Shown here piece after piece: positions 15,859 through 23,719 of a stretch of 64,000 nucleotides of DNA. Source of the stretch: Limnohabitans sp. 2KL-51 (GTDB lineage: Bacteria; Pseudomonadota; Gammaproteobacteria; Burkholderiales; Burkholderiaceae_C); the NCBI RefSeq assembly GCF_003063645.1, contig NZ_NESJ01000005.1, forward strand, positions 62,001 to 126,000, written 5' to 3'. How positions within the stretch are numbered: position 1 is the first letter of the stretch; each line of letters opens with the position of its first letter. The notes under the pieces were generated by a model. That model saw nothing but the letters and a program-made list of their open reading frames with translations, was not told the DNA's origin and did no database searches. The position numbers and the translations under genes are program-made.

Positions 15859-16785
15859 TCATAACCTTGTGCTCACAGCCGTGTAACCCTGCGCGCTGCT
15901 GGCCTGCGCTGGCGGGATGTGCTCACCCTTTTGGGGTGTCACTTCAAAAAGTGCGTTGAGCTGGCCCGTGCCCGACGCGCCAAAGTAAGGCGTGAGGATT
16001 TCCACGGCGCCATCGTAGTCGGTCCAACCCAAAGCGCCCATCAGCATGGCGGTGTCGTGCATGAATCCTTCGCCGTGGCCTTTGCTGGCGTACTCGGGCA
16101 GCATCTCGCAAAAGGCTTTCCATTCGCGCTGGTCCCACATGCGCAGCACTTGCTCGTCGAGTTTTTCGAGGAAGGGGCTCCAGATTTTGTGGGCAAACTC
16201 CGGGGCCAAACCGTTTTGCGCAAAGCGGTGACTGAGTGAGCCACTGGCCAAAAAGGCCACCTTGCCGTCGTAGTGTTTTTCGACCGCCTCGCGCATGGCC
16301 CAACCCAGTCGGGCGCTGTCGTTCAGGTAGTGCGAGGTGCACAGGGCCGAGACCGAGACCACCTTGAAATGCTGGTCTTCGTTCATGTAGCGCAGCGGGA
16401 CCAGCGTGCCGTATTCGGGCTGCAAAGTGGTGGCGTCGTGCGCCAGGGTTTCCACGCCATGGTCGTTGGCCACTTGGGCCAGCAAGTGCCCCAGCGCCGG
16501 GTTGCCCGGCGACTCAAACGCCATGTTGCTGATGAAGTGCGGCAGTTCGTTGCTGGTGTACACGCCCTTGAAGTGTGCGCCACAGTTGATGTGGTAACCG
16601 GCATTGACCAGCCAATGTGTGTCAAACACCACCAGGGTGTCCACGCCCATGGCGCGGCAGCGGCGGCTGATCTCCCGGTGGCCGTCGATGGCGCTTTGGC
16701 GCGTGCCAAAACGGGGGCCGGGAATTTCACTCAGGTACATGCTGGGCACATGGGTGATTTTGGCGGCGAGGGCGAGTTGTCCCAT
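15859..16785 (-). CDS. hpaD: 3,4-dihydroxyphenylacetate 2,3-dioxygenase
   Basis: A 308-residue class III (LigB-type) extradiol dioxygenase: ITHVPSMYLSEIPGPRFGTRQSAIDGHREISRRCRAMGVDTLVVFDTHWLVNAGYHINCGAHFKGVYTSNELPHFI. Iron-site histidines lie in ITHVP and DTHW. Further blocks are LQPEYGTLVPLRYMN, FLASGSLSHRFAQNG and YGAKLRH-like C-terminal TPYFGASGTGQLNALFEV. It cleaves the homoprotocatechuate ring to 5-carboxymethyl-2-hydroxymuconate semialdehyde. The first ring-cleavage gene follows the inserted toxin-antitoxin pair by 37 bp. The hydroxylase hpaBC is not in the window. Confidence 0.95.
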   Translation of the reverse strand: MGQLALAAKITHVPSMYLSEIPGPRFGTRQSAIDGHREISRRCRAMGVDTLVVFDTHWLVNAGYHINCGAHFKGVYTSNELPHFISNMAFESPGNPALGHLLAQVANDHGVETLAHDATTLQPEYGTLVPLRYMNEDQHFKVVSVSALCTSHYLNDSARLGWAMREAVEKHYDGKVAFLASGSLSHRFAQNGLAPEFAHKIWSPFLEKLDEQVLRMWDQREWKAFCEMLPEYASKGHGEGFMHDTAMLMGALGWTDYDGAVEILTPYFGASGTGQLNALFEVTPQKGEHIPPAQASSAQGYTAVSTRL

Positions 16786-16822
16786 GGGGTGTCCTGGTGA
16801 TGCGTGTGCGGGTGGGGGAGGG

Positions 16823-17218
16823 TCAGGGACTGATCAGGTCAATGTCCGGGAAGTAGCTGCGGTAGCGGCCTGCATCGCGGGTCAGCAGCTGGAAGCCTTC
16901 GGCCTGGGCATGCGCGCCAATGAAGAAGTCGGGCAGGACGCCGGTTTTGGTGCCGCCTTGTCGGCGGTACTGTCGAAAAGCCTGTCCGGCCAGCCTTGCT
17001 GCAGGGCGCGTCAACTCAGCCAGGCGGATATTCAGTGTGTCCAGAAAAATATCCAGACGCGCAGGCTCTGCCGGGTGTCCGGCCAGCTCGGCATACACCA
17101 CCATGTTGGTGCCCAGTGTTCCGGCTTTGGCGCTGCGCAGTTGTTGCAATGACCAGGGCATCCAGATCGGGTCGGCCTTGTAGATGTCGAGCAGGACGTT
17201 GGTGTCGACCAGGATCAT
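16823..17218 (-). CDS. PIN domain toxin (VapC type)
   Basis: A 131-residue PIN-domain ribonuclease, MILVDTNVLLDIYKADPIW. The acidic metal-binding residues are visible: D5 in LVDTN, a Glu in VVYAELAG, the Asp in VLPDFFIGAHAQAEGFQLLTRD and that last Asp. The ATG overlaps the antitoxin stop as ATGA, the usual toxin-antitoxin layout. It is inserted between hpaE and hpaD on the operon strand. VapC toxins usually cut tRNA or rRNA; target here unknown. Confidence 0.9.
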   Translation of the reverse strand: MILVDTNVLLDIYKADPIWMPWSLQQLRSAKAGTLGTNMVVYAELAGHPAEPARLDIFLDTLNIRLAELTRPAARLAGQAFRQYRRQGGTKTGVLPDFFIGAHAQAEGFQLLTRDAGRYRSYFPDIDLISP

Positions 17219-17490
17219 GGTTTGTTCCAGTCCTCGCCGCGGGTGATGGCCATCCACTCGTCTGTGTTGGGGCCGTCCCGGGCGATGCCAATGAACTGCC
17301 GGATCGGGTCGTCTGGCGCCAGAAACGACAGATCGGGCTCCGGCGCTGCGTTGTGACCGGAGGCTGTTTTGGCCGCGACCAAATACTCGGCGAGGGCTTC
17401 TTGCACGACGTGCGACTTGCTCAGTTTGCGTGCGGCGCAATATTGGGTCAATTCGCGTTCAACAGTTTCAGGCAGGCGGACAGACAACAT
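17215..17490 (-). CDS. Antitoxin of the PIN-toxin pair, ribbon-helix-helix type
   Basis: A 91-residue protein whose N-terminus MLSVRLPETVERELTQYCAARKLSKSHVVQEALAEYLVAA matches the CopG/RHH fold: a short DNA-contacting strand followed by two helices. The acidic, Pro-rich tail (APEPDLSFLAPDDPIRQFIGIARDGPNTDEWMAITRGEDWNKP) is the probable toxin-binding part. It overlaps the toxin gene by 4 bp. An inverted repeat sits directly upstream, consistent with autoregulation. Confidence 0.88.
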   Translation of the reverse strand: MLSVRLPETVERELTQYCAARKLSKSHVVQEALAEYLVAAKTASGHNAAPEPDLSFLAPDDPIRQFIGIARDGPNTDEWMAITRGEDWNKP

Positions 17491-17502
17491 GGCTCACTCC
17501 TT

Positions 17503-17531
17503 GTCATACATATTCAAAATGAATGTATGAC
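17503..17531. promoter_or_regulatory. Inverted-repeat operator of the toxin-antitoxin module
   Basis: GTCATACAT at 17503-17511 mirrored by ATGTATGAC at 17523-17531, with an inner ATTCA/TGAAT pair. Extra half-sites GTATGACA (17537-17544) and TGTCATAC (17558-17565) follow, the last overlapping the hpaE stop codon region. An RHH antitoxin would be expected to bind such repeats. Confidence 0.7.
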
Positions 17532-17559
17532 ATCAAGTATGACAGATGATGGTGATTTG

Positions 17560-19035
17560 TCATACGCCCCAATGCGGAATGTGGTGACCGCCCAACGAGA
17601 CCGCCACGTTTTTGGGCTCGCAGAACACTTCGTAGCTCCAGGTGCCGCCTTCGCGGCCGGTGCCGCTGGCCTTGGTGCCGCCAAAGGGTTGGCGCAGGTC
17701 GCGCACGTTTTGGCTGTTGACAAAGCACATGCCGGCTTCGACGGCGGCCGCCACGCGGTGGGCGCGCCCCAAGTTCTCGGTCCAGACGTAGCTGCTCAAA
17801 CCGTATTCAATGTCGTTGGCTTTTTCAATCGCGTCCTGCTCGTCCTTGAAGGGGATCAGGCAGGCCACGGGGCCAAAGATTTCTTCTTGGGCGATGCGCA
17901 TGCGGTTGTCGACGTCGGCAAACACGGTGGGCCAGACGAAGTTGCCGTTTTTGACATGCGCGGGCAGGTCGGCTGCGTAGCCGGGCTGGCCCAAGCCGCC
18001 GCACAGCAGGGTGGCGCCCTCTTTGGGGCCGAGCTCGATGTAGCTGCGCACCTTGGCCAAGTGGGCTTGGCTGATCATCGGGCCGACCAGGGTTTTCTCA
18101 TCAAGCGGATCGCCCACGGTGATGCGTTTGGCGCGCGCGACAAACTTGGCACAGAAGTCGGCGTAGATGCTTTGCTGTACCAGGATACGGCTGCCTGCGG
18201 TGCAGCGCTCGCCGTTGTTGCTGAAGATCATGAAGATGGCGGCGTCCAATGCCCGGTCGAGGTCGGCGTCTTCAAAAATCACAAAGGGGCTCTTGCCACC
18301 CAGCTCCATGCTGAACTTCTTCAAGCCCGCACTCTGCACGATGCGGTTGCCTGTGACGGTAGAGCCGGTGAAGCTGATCGCGCGCACATCGCGGTGCGAG
18401 ACCAAGGGCTCGCCCGCTTCTTTGCCGTAGCCGTGCACCAAATTGAGTACGCCCGCGGGCACACCGGCTTCGAGTGCCAGCTCGCCCAGACGTGCGGCGC
18501 TCATGGGCGAGAGCTCGCTCATCTTGAGCACGGCGGTGTTGCCAAAGGCCAGGCACGGCGCGACTTTCCAGGTGGCGGTCATGAAGGGCACGTTCCAGGG
18601 GCTGATCAGCGCGCACACGCCCACCGGGTGAAACAGCGTGTAGTTAAGGTGCGTGGGCGTGGGGTAGGTGTGGCCGTCCACGCGGGTGCACATTTCGGCA
18701 AAGTAATGAAAATTGTCGGCCGCCCGCGGCACCAGTTGTTTGCCGGTCTGGCTGATGGTCTGGCCGCAATCCTTGGTTTCGGTCTCCGAGATTTCAGGGA
18801 CGTGCTTGGTGATCAGGTCTCCCAGCTTGCGCATGATCTTGGCCCGCTCGGTGGCGGGGGTGGCGGCCCACTTGGGGAAAGCGGCTTTCGCGGCGGCGAC
18901 GGCGGCGTTCACTTCCGCTTCGCCGCCCGAGGCGACTTCGGCCAGCACTTCTTGCGTGGCGGGGTTGACGGTTTCAAAGTAGGTGCGGCCTGCGACGCGC
19001 TGGCCATTGATGAGGTGGTCGATTTTCATATTCAT
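17560..19035 (-). CDS. hpaE: 5-carboxymethyl-2-hydroxymuconate semialdehyde dehydrogenase
   Basis: A 491-residue NAD-dependent aldehyde dehydrogenase. The catalytic Glu is in KKFSMELGGKSPFVIFEDADLD and the nucleophilic Cys in FSNNGERCTAGSRILVQ. The cofactor loop is FTGSTVTGNRIVQSAG and the C-terminal oligomerisation part includes QPFGGTKASGTGREGG. The N-terminal GQRVAGRTYFETVNPATQEVLAEVA and context fix the assignment to HpaE, which oxidises the HpaD ring-fission product. Its ATG overlaps the hpaG2 stop by 4 bp. Confidence 0.95.
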   Translation of the reverse strand: MNMKIDHLINGQRVAGRTYFETVNPATQEVLAEVASGGEAEVNAAVAAAKAAFPKWAATPATERAKIMRKLGDLITKHVPEISETETKDCGQTISQTGKQLVPRAADNFHYFAEMCTRVDGHTYPTPTHLNYTLFHPVGVCALISPWNVPFMTATWKVAPCLAFGNTAVLKMSELSPMSAARLGELALEAGVPAGVLNLVHGYGKEAGEPLVSHRDVRAISFTGSTVTGNRIVQSAGLKKFSMELGGKSPFVIFEDADLDRALDAAIFMIFSNNGERCTAGSRILVQQSIYADFCAKFVARAKRITVGDPLDEKTLVGPMISQAHLAKVRSYIELGPKEGATLLCGGLGQPGYAADLPAHVKNGNFVWPTVFADVDNRMRIAQEEIFGPVACLIPFKDEQDAIEKANDIEYGLSSYVWTENLGRAHRVAAAVEAGMCFVNSQNVRDLRQPFGGTKASGTGREGGTWSYEVFCEPKNVAVSLGGHHIPHWGV

Positions 19036-19796
19036 GCTTTCACGAGGGTATTGGTCAATGCCCCGATGCTTTCGATCTCTGTGACAACCACATCGCCCGG
19101 GTTCACGTTCACGATGCCGTCGGGCGTGCCGGTCAGGATCAAGTCGCCAGGGTTCAGGGTCATGAAGCTGCTGAAGTATTCGATGAGCGTGGGTACATCA
19201 AAAACCATGTCGGCGGTGTTGCCGCTTTGCGTGACTTGGCCGTTGACGGTGGTTTGCAAGGCCAGCGCCATGGGGTCGGCGATGTCGGCCGCATCCACCA
19301 GCCAGGGGCCAATCGGTGTGCAGGTGTCGCGGTTTTTGACGCGAAGGTTAGGGCGGTACCAGTTTTCCAGGTAGTCACGGATCGCGTAGTCGTTGGCCAC
19401 GGTGTAACCGCCCACGTAGTCGTAGGCGTCGGCCTTCTTCACGCGGCGTGCGGTGCGGCCAATGACCACGGCCAGCTCGCATTCGTAATGCATGTACTTC
19501 ACATCAGTGGGGCGCTTGGTGAAGGCCTTGTGGCCGATCAGCGAGGCCTCACCTTTCATGAACGCCAGCGGTTCTTCGGGGGCTTTGAAGGCGAGTTCCT
19601 TGGCATGGTCGGCGTAGTTCAGGCCCAGCGCGATGACGGTGCGCGCCTGCGGCACGGGGGCCAGTGGCGGCAGCCAGACGACCTCGTCAAAGCCCACGCG
19701 GTGGCCCTTGTGCGGGCCTTGTGTGATCAGCAACTGCCCGTCGGATTCGATGGCTTGCTGGATGGCCCCAGACCAAGCAATGCGAGCGTGTTTCAT
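19032..19796 (-). CDS. hpaG2: Homoprotocatechuate pathway isomerase/decarboxylase, C-terminal-type subunit (FAH family)
   Basis: A 254-residue FAH-fold protein starting MKHARIAWSGAIQQAI. The signature is TVIALGLNYADHAKELAFKAPEEPLAFMKGEASLIGH, then the metal ligands YECELAVVIGRTARRVKKADAYDYVGGYTVANDYAIRDYLENWYRPNLRVKNRDTCTPIGPWLVDAADI. With HpaG1 it decarboxylates 5-carboxymethyl-2-oxo-hex-3-ene-1,6-dioate. In E. coli both halves are one polypeptide; here they are separate genes overlapping by 4 bp. An upstream in-frame extension to 19853 is not used, because it would run through hpaG1. Confidence 0.93.
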   Translation of the reverse strand: MKHARIAWSGAIQQAIESDGQLLITQGPHKGHRVGFDEVVWLPPLAPVPQARTVIALGLNYADHAKELAFKAPEEPLAFMKGEASLIGHKAFTKRPTDVKYMHYECELAVVIGRTARRVKKADAYDYVGGYTVANDYAIRDYLENWYRPNLRVKNRDTCTPIGPWLVDAADIADPMALALQTTVNGQVTQSGNTADMVFDVPTLIEYFSSFMTLNPGDLILTGTPDGIVNVNPGDVVVTEIESIGALTNTLVKA

Positions 19797-20425
19797 GCGG
19801 ATTCTCCCTGCACGGTTTGAACCCAGGGCGCAAAGCCTGGGACGGTCAGGCACACCGTGTCGCCTGCGCGTGCGCGAGGTCTTTGGCCGTTGGCCAGCAC
19901 ATCGGTACCCAGCATCAGCACATCACCTGCTTGCAAGCTCATGAACTCGGCCACGTCGGCCAACAAACGCGCCACAGGCCGCACCAGTTCGGACAGATGC
20001 ACCGTCTGAACGCGCTGGCCATTGAGCTGCACCGTGATGCTCAGCCCGGAAGTGTCCAGGGTTGCCCAAGGCACCGGGGGCGATCCGCAGCCCAAATACC
20101 CATCGCGGCAACGGAACTTGACGGGCGGTCGGTAATAACTGTCGTGCGGCACAGACCAGTCGTTGAGCAGAACCGCGCTGTGGGGCGCGCCATGAGCACC
20201 CATCACCAGACCGAGCGTGGCGCCGATGTCCACCTCTTGCACCCCGTCTTGCAGCATCAATGTTCCGCTCGGGTTGAAGGTGTTGGCCGATTTGACATAC
20301 AGCACGGGTGCCTTGGGAGGGCCTTTGTGCGGATCTTGTGACATGCGCGGGGCCCAAAGGTCCCATTCGCGTTGAAAATTCAGCAAGCAGCCGTAAACGG
20401 TGCCAGCAGGTTGCCAATGTTTCAT
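19793..20425 (-). CDS. hpaG1: Homoprotocatechuate pathway isomerase/decarboxylase, N-terminal-type subunit (FAH family)
   Basis: A 210-residue FAH-fold protein: GTVYGCLLNFQREWDLWAPRMSQDPHKGPPKAPVLYVKSANTFNPSG, EVDIGATLGLVMG, the metal-site-equivalent LNDWSVPHDSYYRPPVKFRCRDGYLGCGSPPV, and a C-terminal MSLQAGDVLMLGTDVLANGQRPRARAGDTVCL. It is the counterpart of the N-terminal half of E. coli HpaG. It overlaps hpaR upstream and hpaG2 downstream, each by ATGA, giving a tightly coupled hpaR-G1-G2-E block. Confidence 0.92.
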   Translation of the reverse strand: MKHWQPAGTVYGCLLNFQREWDLWAPRMSQDPHKGPPKAPVLYVKSANTFNPSGTLMLQDGVQEVDIGATLGLVMGAHGAPHSAVLLNDWSVPHDSYYRPPVKFRCRDGYLGCGSPPVPWATLDTSGLSITVQLNGQRVQTVHLSELVRPVARLLADVAEFMSLQAGDVLMLGTDVLANGQRPRARAGDTVCLTVPGFAPWVQTVQGESA

Positions 20426-20913
20426 GGTGCAGCTTTCTTTTTGCGGGTAGGCTCAGTGGGTGCCACAGGCCCATCGCCTTCCAGAGCGATGACTTGGTCG
20501 AGCAGGGCATACAAATCCTGCAAGACTGTTTTGCCCAATTGCCCCTCCATCCAGGCGTAGTGGGCCTCAATGCTGCGCGACAAGGCTTGCACTTTGGCCA
20601 GTCCGACCGCAGTCGCACGAACCACCGTTCTGCGGGCGTCCTGCGGGCAGCGTTGGCGCTCGATCAGACCGTCACGCTCCATCCGGGTGAGCACACCCGT
20701 CAGGCTGGGTCCGAGCAAAAACGCCTCTTTGGCCACTCGGCCGGTTTCCACCCCGCTGTCGTGGGCGTGTTCACCCAACACCCGCAACACCCGCCATTGC
20801 TGGTCGGACAAGCCATGCGCTCGCAGGCTGGGCCGGGTGTGACCCATGACTGACTCGCGCGCCTGCAAAAGCAGGCGCGGCAGGTTGCGGTGGATGAATG
20901 GGGTGGTGTGCAT
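20422..20913 (-). CDS. hpaR: Homoprotocatechuate degradation operon repressor, MarR family
   Basis: A 163-residue winged-helix repressor: MHTTPFIHRNLPRLLLQARESVMGHTRPSLRAHGLSDQQWRVLRVLGEH, matching the HpaR/HpcR N-terminus (RNLPRLLLQARE). The wing and recognition region is KEAFLLGPSLTGVLTRMERDGLIERQRCPQDARRTVVRATAVGLAKV. A Lys-rich tail (TRKKKAAP) ends it. HpaR represses the hpa catabolic genes and is released by homoprotocatechuate-type ligands. Being first gene of the operon with a palindrome at its own start, it is probably autoregulated. Confidence 0.95.
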   Translation of the reverse strand: MHTTPFIHRNLPRLLLQARESVMGHTRPSLRAHGLSDQQWRVLRVLGEHAHDSGVETGRVAKEAFLLGPSLTGVLTRMERDGLIERQRCPQDARRTVVRATAVGLAKVQALSRSIEAHYAWMEGQLGKTVLQDLYALLDQVIALEGDGPVAPTEPTRKKKAAP

Positions 20914-20917
20914 TTAT

Positions 20918-20929
20918 TTAACATGTTAA
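20918..20929. promoter_or_regulatory. Putative HpaR operator, perfect 12-bp palindrome
   Basis: TTAACATGTTAA lies 4 bp upstream of the hpaR start codon. MarR-family repressors bind AT-rich palindromes at such positions. It is the only clear dyad in the 20914-21085 gap, which also serves the divergent nitronate monooxygenase-like gene. Confidence 0.7.
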
Positions 20930-21085
20930 TTGATTAGCAAGGTTATGACCTGGGTGTTTTCCCTTGTTTTTGCATTGAGGGTGAAAAGGGGCGGTGTCTG
21001 GCCGTGGGCCTGAAAGGTGATGTGTTCAAGCCAATGGCTGTTGCTGCGAAGACAGATGGGCCGATCACGCATTAAAGTGGACCCC

Positions 21086-22135
21086 ATGTCACATGCCATC
21101 AAACAATTGGGCCTGGAAGCGCCCATTTTTCAAGCCCCCATGGCGGGCGCGCAAAACCACCGTTTGGCCTTGGCCGTGTGCCAAGCCGGTGGGCTGGGTG
21201 CGCTGCCTGCGGCCATGCTCAGCCCAGACGCCCTGCAGGCCGAACTTCAAGCGATGACGGTGGTCACCCGTGCACCCTACAACGTCAACTTTTTTTGCCA
21301 CACGCCGCCCGCGCCCTCGCTTGAAGCCGAAACCCGTTGGCAGCAGGCCCTTGCCCCCTATTACCGCGAATTCGGGCTGGACCCGTCCGAGATGCCTGGT
21401 GGCCCAGGGCGAGTGCCTTTTGGGCATGACAGCGCCGATGTGCTGGAAGCCTTTCGCCCCGCCGTGGTGAGTTTTCACTTTGGCTTGCCTGCGCCCGACT
21501 TGCTGGCCCGCGTCAAAAGCTGGGGATCTCTGGTGCTGTCATCGGCCACCACGGTGGCAGAAGCGCAGTGGCTGCAGGCCCATGGTGCAGACGCCATCAT
21601 TGCCCAAGGGCTGGAAGCTGGGGGCCACCGGGGCATGTTCTTGACCGAAGACCTGAGTACGCAAATCGGCACCTTCGCCCTGTTGCCGCAAATCGTGCGG
21701 GCCGTGGAAGTGCCCGTGATTGCGGCGGGTGGCATTGCCACACCGGCTGGCGTGGCTGCTGCCAAGCAGTTGGGAGCATCGGCCGTGCAAATGGGTACCG
21801 CTTATTTATGCAGCCATGAAGCCGCCACCAGTGCGCTGCACCGCGCAGCTTTGCAATCGCCCGCTGCTCAGCACACGGCTTTGACCAATGTGTTCAGTGG
21901 GCGCCCGGCGCGCGGCATCGTGAACCGCCTGATGCGCGAGTTGGGGCCCCTGTGCGCACAGGCTCCGGCGTTTCCAATGGCCACAGCAGGCATTGCACCC
22001 TTGCGCTCGGCCGCTGAGGCGCAGGGCAGCAGCGACTTCACGCCGCTGTGGTCTGGCCAAAACGCCAGCGTTTGCCGCACCGCTGCAGCGGCCGACATCA
22101 CCCGCGATTTTCTGCGCGCTTGGCACGCAGCCTGA
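21086..22135 (+). CDS. Nitronate monooxygenase family flavoprotein
   Basis: A 349-residue FMN-binding TIM-barrel protein: MSHAIKQLGLEAPIFQAPMAGAQNHRLALAVCQAGGLGALPAAML (the PIFQAPMAG opening), NVNFFCHTPP, VVSFHFGLPAPDLLARVKSWGSLVLSSATTVAEAQWLQAHGADAIIAQGLEAGGHRGMF with the catalytic-type His in EAGGHRG, and VPVIAAGGIATPAGVAAAKQLGASAVQMGTAYL for FMN phosphate. It oxidises nitronates or acts as a related 2-nitropropane dioxygenase or enoyl reductase. The ATG at 21086 starts the conserved region; an earlier ATG at 21017 adds an untypical basic stretch. Confidence 0.88.
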   Translation: MSHAIKQLGLEAPIFQAPMAGAQNHRLALAVCQAGGLGALPAAMLSPDALQAELQAMTVVTRAPYNVNFFCHTPPAPSLEAETRWQQALAPYYREFGLDPSEMPGGPGRVPFGHDSADVLEAFRPAVVSFHFGLPAPDLLARVKSWGSLVLSSATTVAEAQWLQAHGADAIIAQGLEAGGHRGMFLTEDLSTQIGTFALLPQIVRAVEVPVIAAGGIATPAGVAAAKQLGASAVQMGTAYLCSHEAATSALHRAALQSPAAQHTALTNVFSGRPARGIVNRLMRELGPLCAQAPAFPMATAGIAPLRSAAEAQGSSDFTPLWSGQNASVCRTAAAADITRDFLRAWHAA

Positions 22136-22163
22136 GCGCCAGCCTCAGGCACACTTGCGTCCC

Positions 22164-23549
22164 ATGGCCAAAGATAAATCGATATTCACCTGCACCGAAT
22201 GCGGTGGCACCAGCGCCCGCTGGATGGGCAAATGCCCCAGCTGCAACGCTTGGAACACCCTGATTGAGGGTTCGAGCGAACCCGCTGCAGGCAAAAACCG
22301 CTTTGGTTCGGTGCACGCTTCGTTGGCCCCCACGTCTGAAGTCCTGCCTTTGGCCCAGATTCAAGCGGCCGATTTTGAACGCCACCCCACTGGCATCGAC
22401 GAGCTCGACCGGGTGCTGGGCGGCGGCATGGTCGAAGGCGGCGTGGTGCTGATTGGCGGCGACCCTGGCATCGGCAAATCCACCTTGCTCTTGCAGGCGG
22501 TGGATGCGCTGCAGCGCAGCGGTATGAACACGCTGTATGTGACGGGCGAAGAAAGCGGCGCGCAAGTGGCCATGCGCTCGCGCCGTCTGGGCCTGCCTGA
22601 CTCGCAAGTGCCGGTGCTGCCCGAAATCCAGCTCGAAAAGATCCTGCACACGCTGCAAACGCGCCAACCGGGCATCGCCATCATCGACTCGATCCAGACG
22701 GTGTATTCAGACCAACTGACCAGCGCCCCCGGCTCTGTGGCGCAGGTGCGCGAATGCGCCGCGCATCTGACGCGCACCGCCAAATCGACCGGCATCACCA
22801 TCGTGCTGGTCGGCCACGTCACCAAAGAGGGCGCGCTGGCTGGCCCCCGCGTGCTGGAGCACATGGTGGACACGGTGCTGTACTTTGAAGGCGATACGCA
22901 TTCCAATTTCCGCCTGATCCGTGCCATCAAGAACCGCTTTGGCGCGGTGAACGAAATTGGCGTGTTTGCTATGACCGAAAAGGGCTTGAAGGGCGTGAGC
23001 AACCCGAGCGCCATCTTTTTGAGCCAACACGCCGAGCCGGTGCCCGGCAGCTGCGTGATGGTCACGCTCGAAGGCACCCGCCCGCTGTTGGTGGAGATTC
23101 AGGCGTTGGTGGACAGTGGTGGCCCTTCGCCACGGCGCTTGAGTGTGGGCCTGGACCGGGATCGCCTGGCCATGCTGTTGGCCGTTTTGCACCGCCATGC
23201 GGGCGTGGCCTGCATGGACCAGGATGTGTTTGTGAACGCGGTAGGCGGTGTGCGCATCAGTGAGCCTGCGGCCGATTTGGCGGTCATGCTGGCCATCACC
23301 AGCAGTCTGCGTGGCAAAGCCCTGCCCAAAGGTTTCATCGCTTTTGGCGAGGTCGGCTTGGCCGGTGAAGTGCGCCCTGCGCCGCGTGGACAAGACCGCC
23401 TGAAAGAAGCGGCCAAGCTGGGCTTCAAGGTGGCGGTGGTGCCCAAGGCCAACGCCCCCAAGAAAAACGACAAGGCCTTTGAAGGCCTGACCATCTACCC
23501 GGTTGAGCGCATCGAAGAGGCCATGCAGGTGGTGCGCGGGTTGGACTGA
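22164..23549 (+). CDS. radA: DNA repair protein RadA
   Basis: A 461-residue RecA-related helicase. The N-terminal zinc finger is C10-x2-C13-x10-C24-x2-C27 (FTCTECGGTSARWMGKCPSC). Walker A is GGDPGIGKSTLL, the RadA-specific motif is IKNRFGAVNEIGVFAM, and a Lon-like C-terminal domain has FVNAVGGVRISEPAADLAVMLAI and GEVGLAGEVRPAPRGQDRLKEAAKLG. It acts in branch migration during recombination. ATG at 22164 begins MAKDKS; a longer upstream frame would overlap the previous gene. Confidence 0.97.
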   Translation: MAKDKSIFTCTECGGTSARWMGKCPSCNAWNTLIEGSSEPAAGKNRFGSVHASLAPTSEVLPLAQIQAADFERHPTGIDELDRVLGGGMVEGGVVLIGGDPGIGKSTLLLQAVDALQRSGMNTLYVTGEESGAQVAMRSRRLGLPDSQVPVLPEIQLEKILHTLQTRQPGIAIIDSIQTVYSDQLTSAPGSVAQVRECAAHLTRTAKSTGITIVLVGHVTKEGALAGPRVLEHMVDTVLYFEGDTHSNFRLIRAIKNRFGAVNEIGVFAMTEKGLKGVSNPSAIFLSQHAEPVPGSCVMVTLEGTRPLLVEIQALVDSGGPSPRRLSVGLDRDRLAMLLAVLHRHAGVACMDQDVFVNAVGGVRISEPAADLAVMLAITSSLRGKALPKGFIAFGEVGLAGEVRPAPRGQDRLKEAAKLGFKVAVVPKANAPKKNDKAFEGLTIYPVERIEEAMQVVRGLD

Positions 23550-23582
23550 TTCTGCTTCGCTGAGTGATAAGGATCAACATGG

Positions 23583-23617
23583 ACCCCGGGTCGTTGCCCG
23601 GGGTGACAGGTTTTTTT
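23583..23617 (+). terminator. Hairpin plus T-run after radA
   Basis: ACCCCGGG (23583-23590), loop TCGTTG, CCCGGGGT (23597-23604), then GACAGG and seven T (23611-23617). The following GTCATCCAGAACTTGATCCGGG resembles common REP-type elements, so the hairpin may be part of one that doubles as a terminator. Confidence 0.7.
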
Positions 23618-23719
23618 GTCATCCAGAACTTGATCCGGGAACCAGCAGAGTTCCACTGCCCTTTGCAAGTTCAACTGGCCCCAGAGGATGGTCCGGTCAA
23701 CGCACGCATCCAAGGTGGC

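Noticed and set aside
16996..19374. A 792-codon open frame on the plus strand opposite hpaE and hpaG2
   Set aside because: It is antisense to well-conserved enzymes, has a low-complexity Gly/His/Ala composition and no recognisable domain; it is a by-product of high third-position GC.
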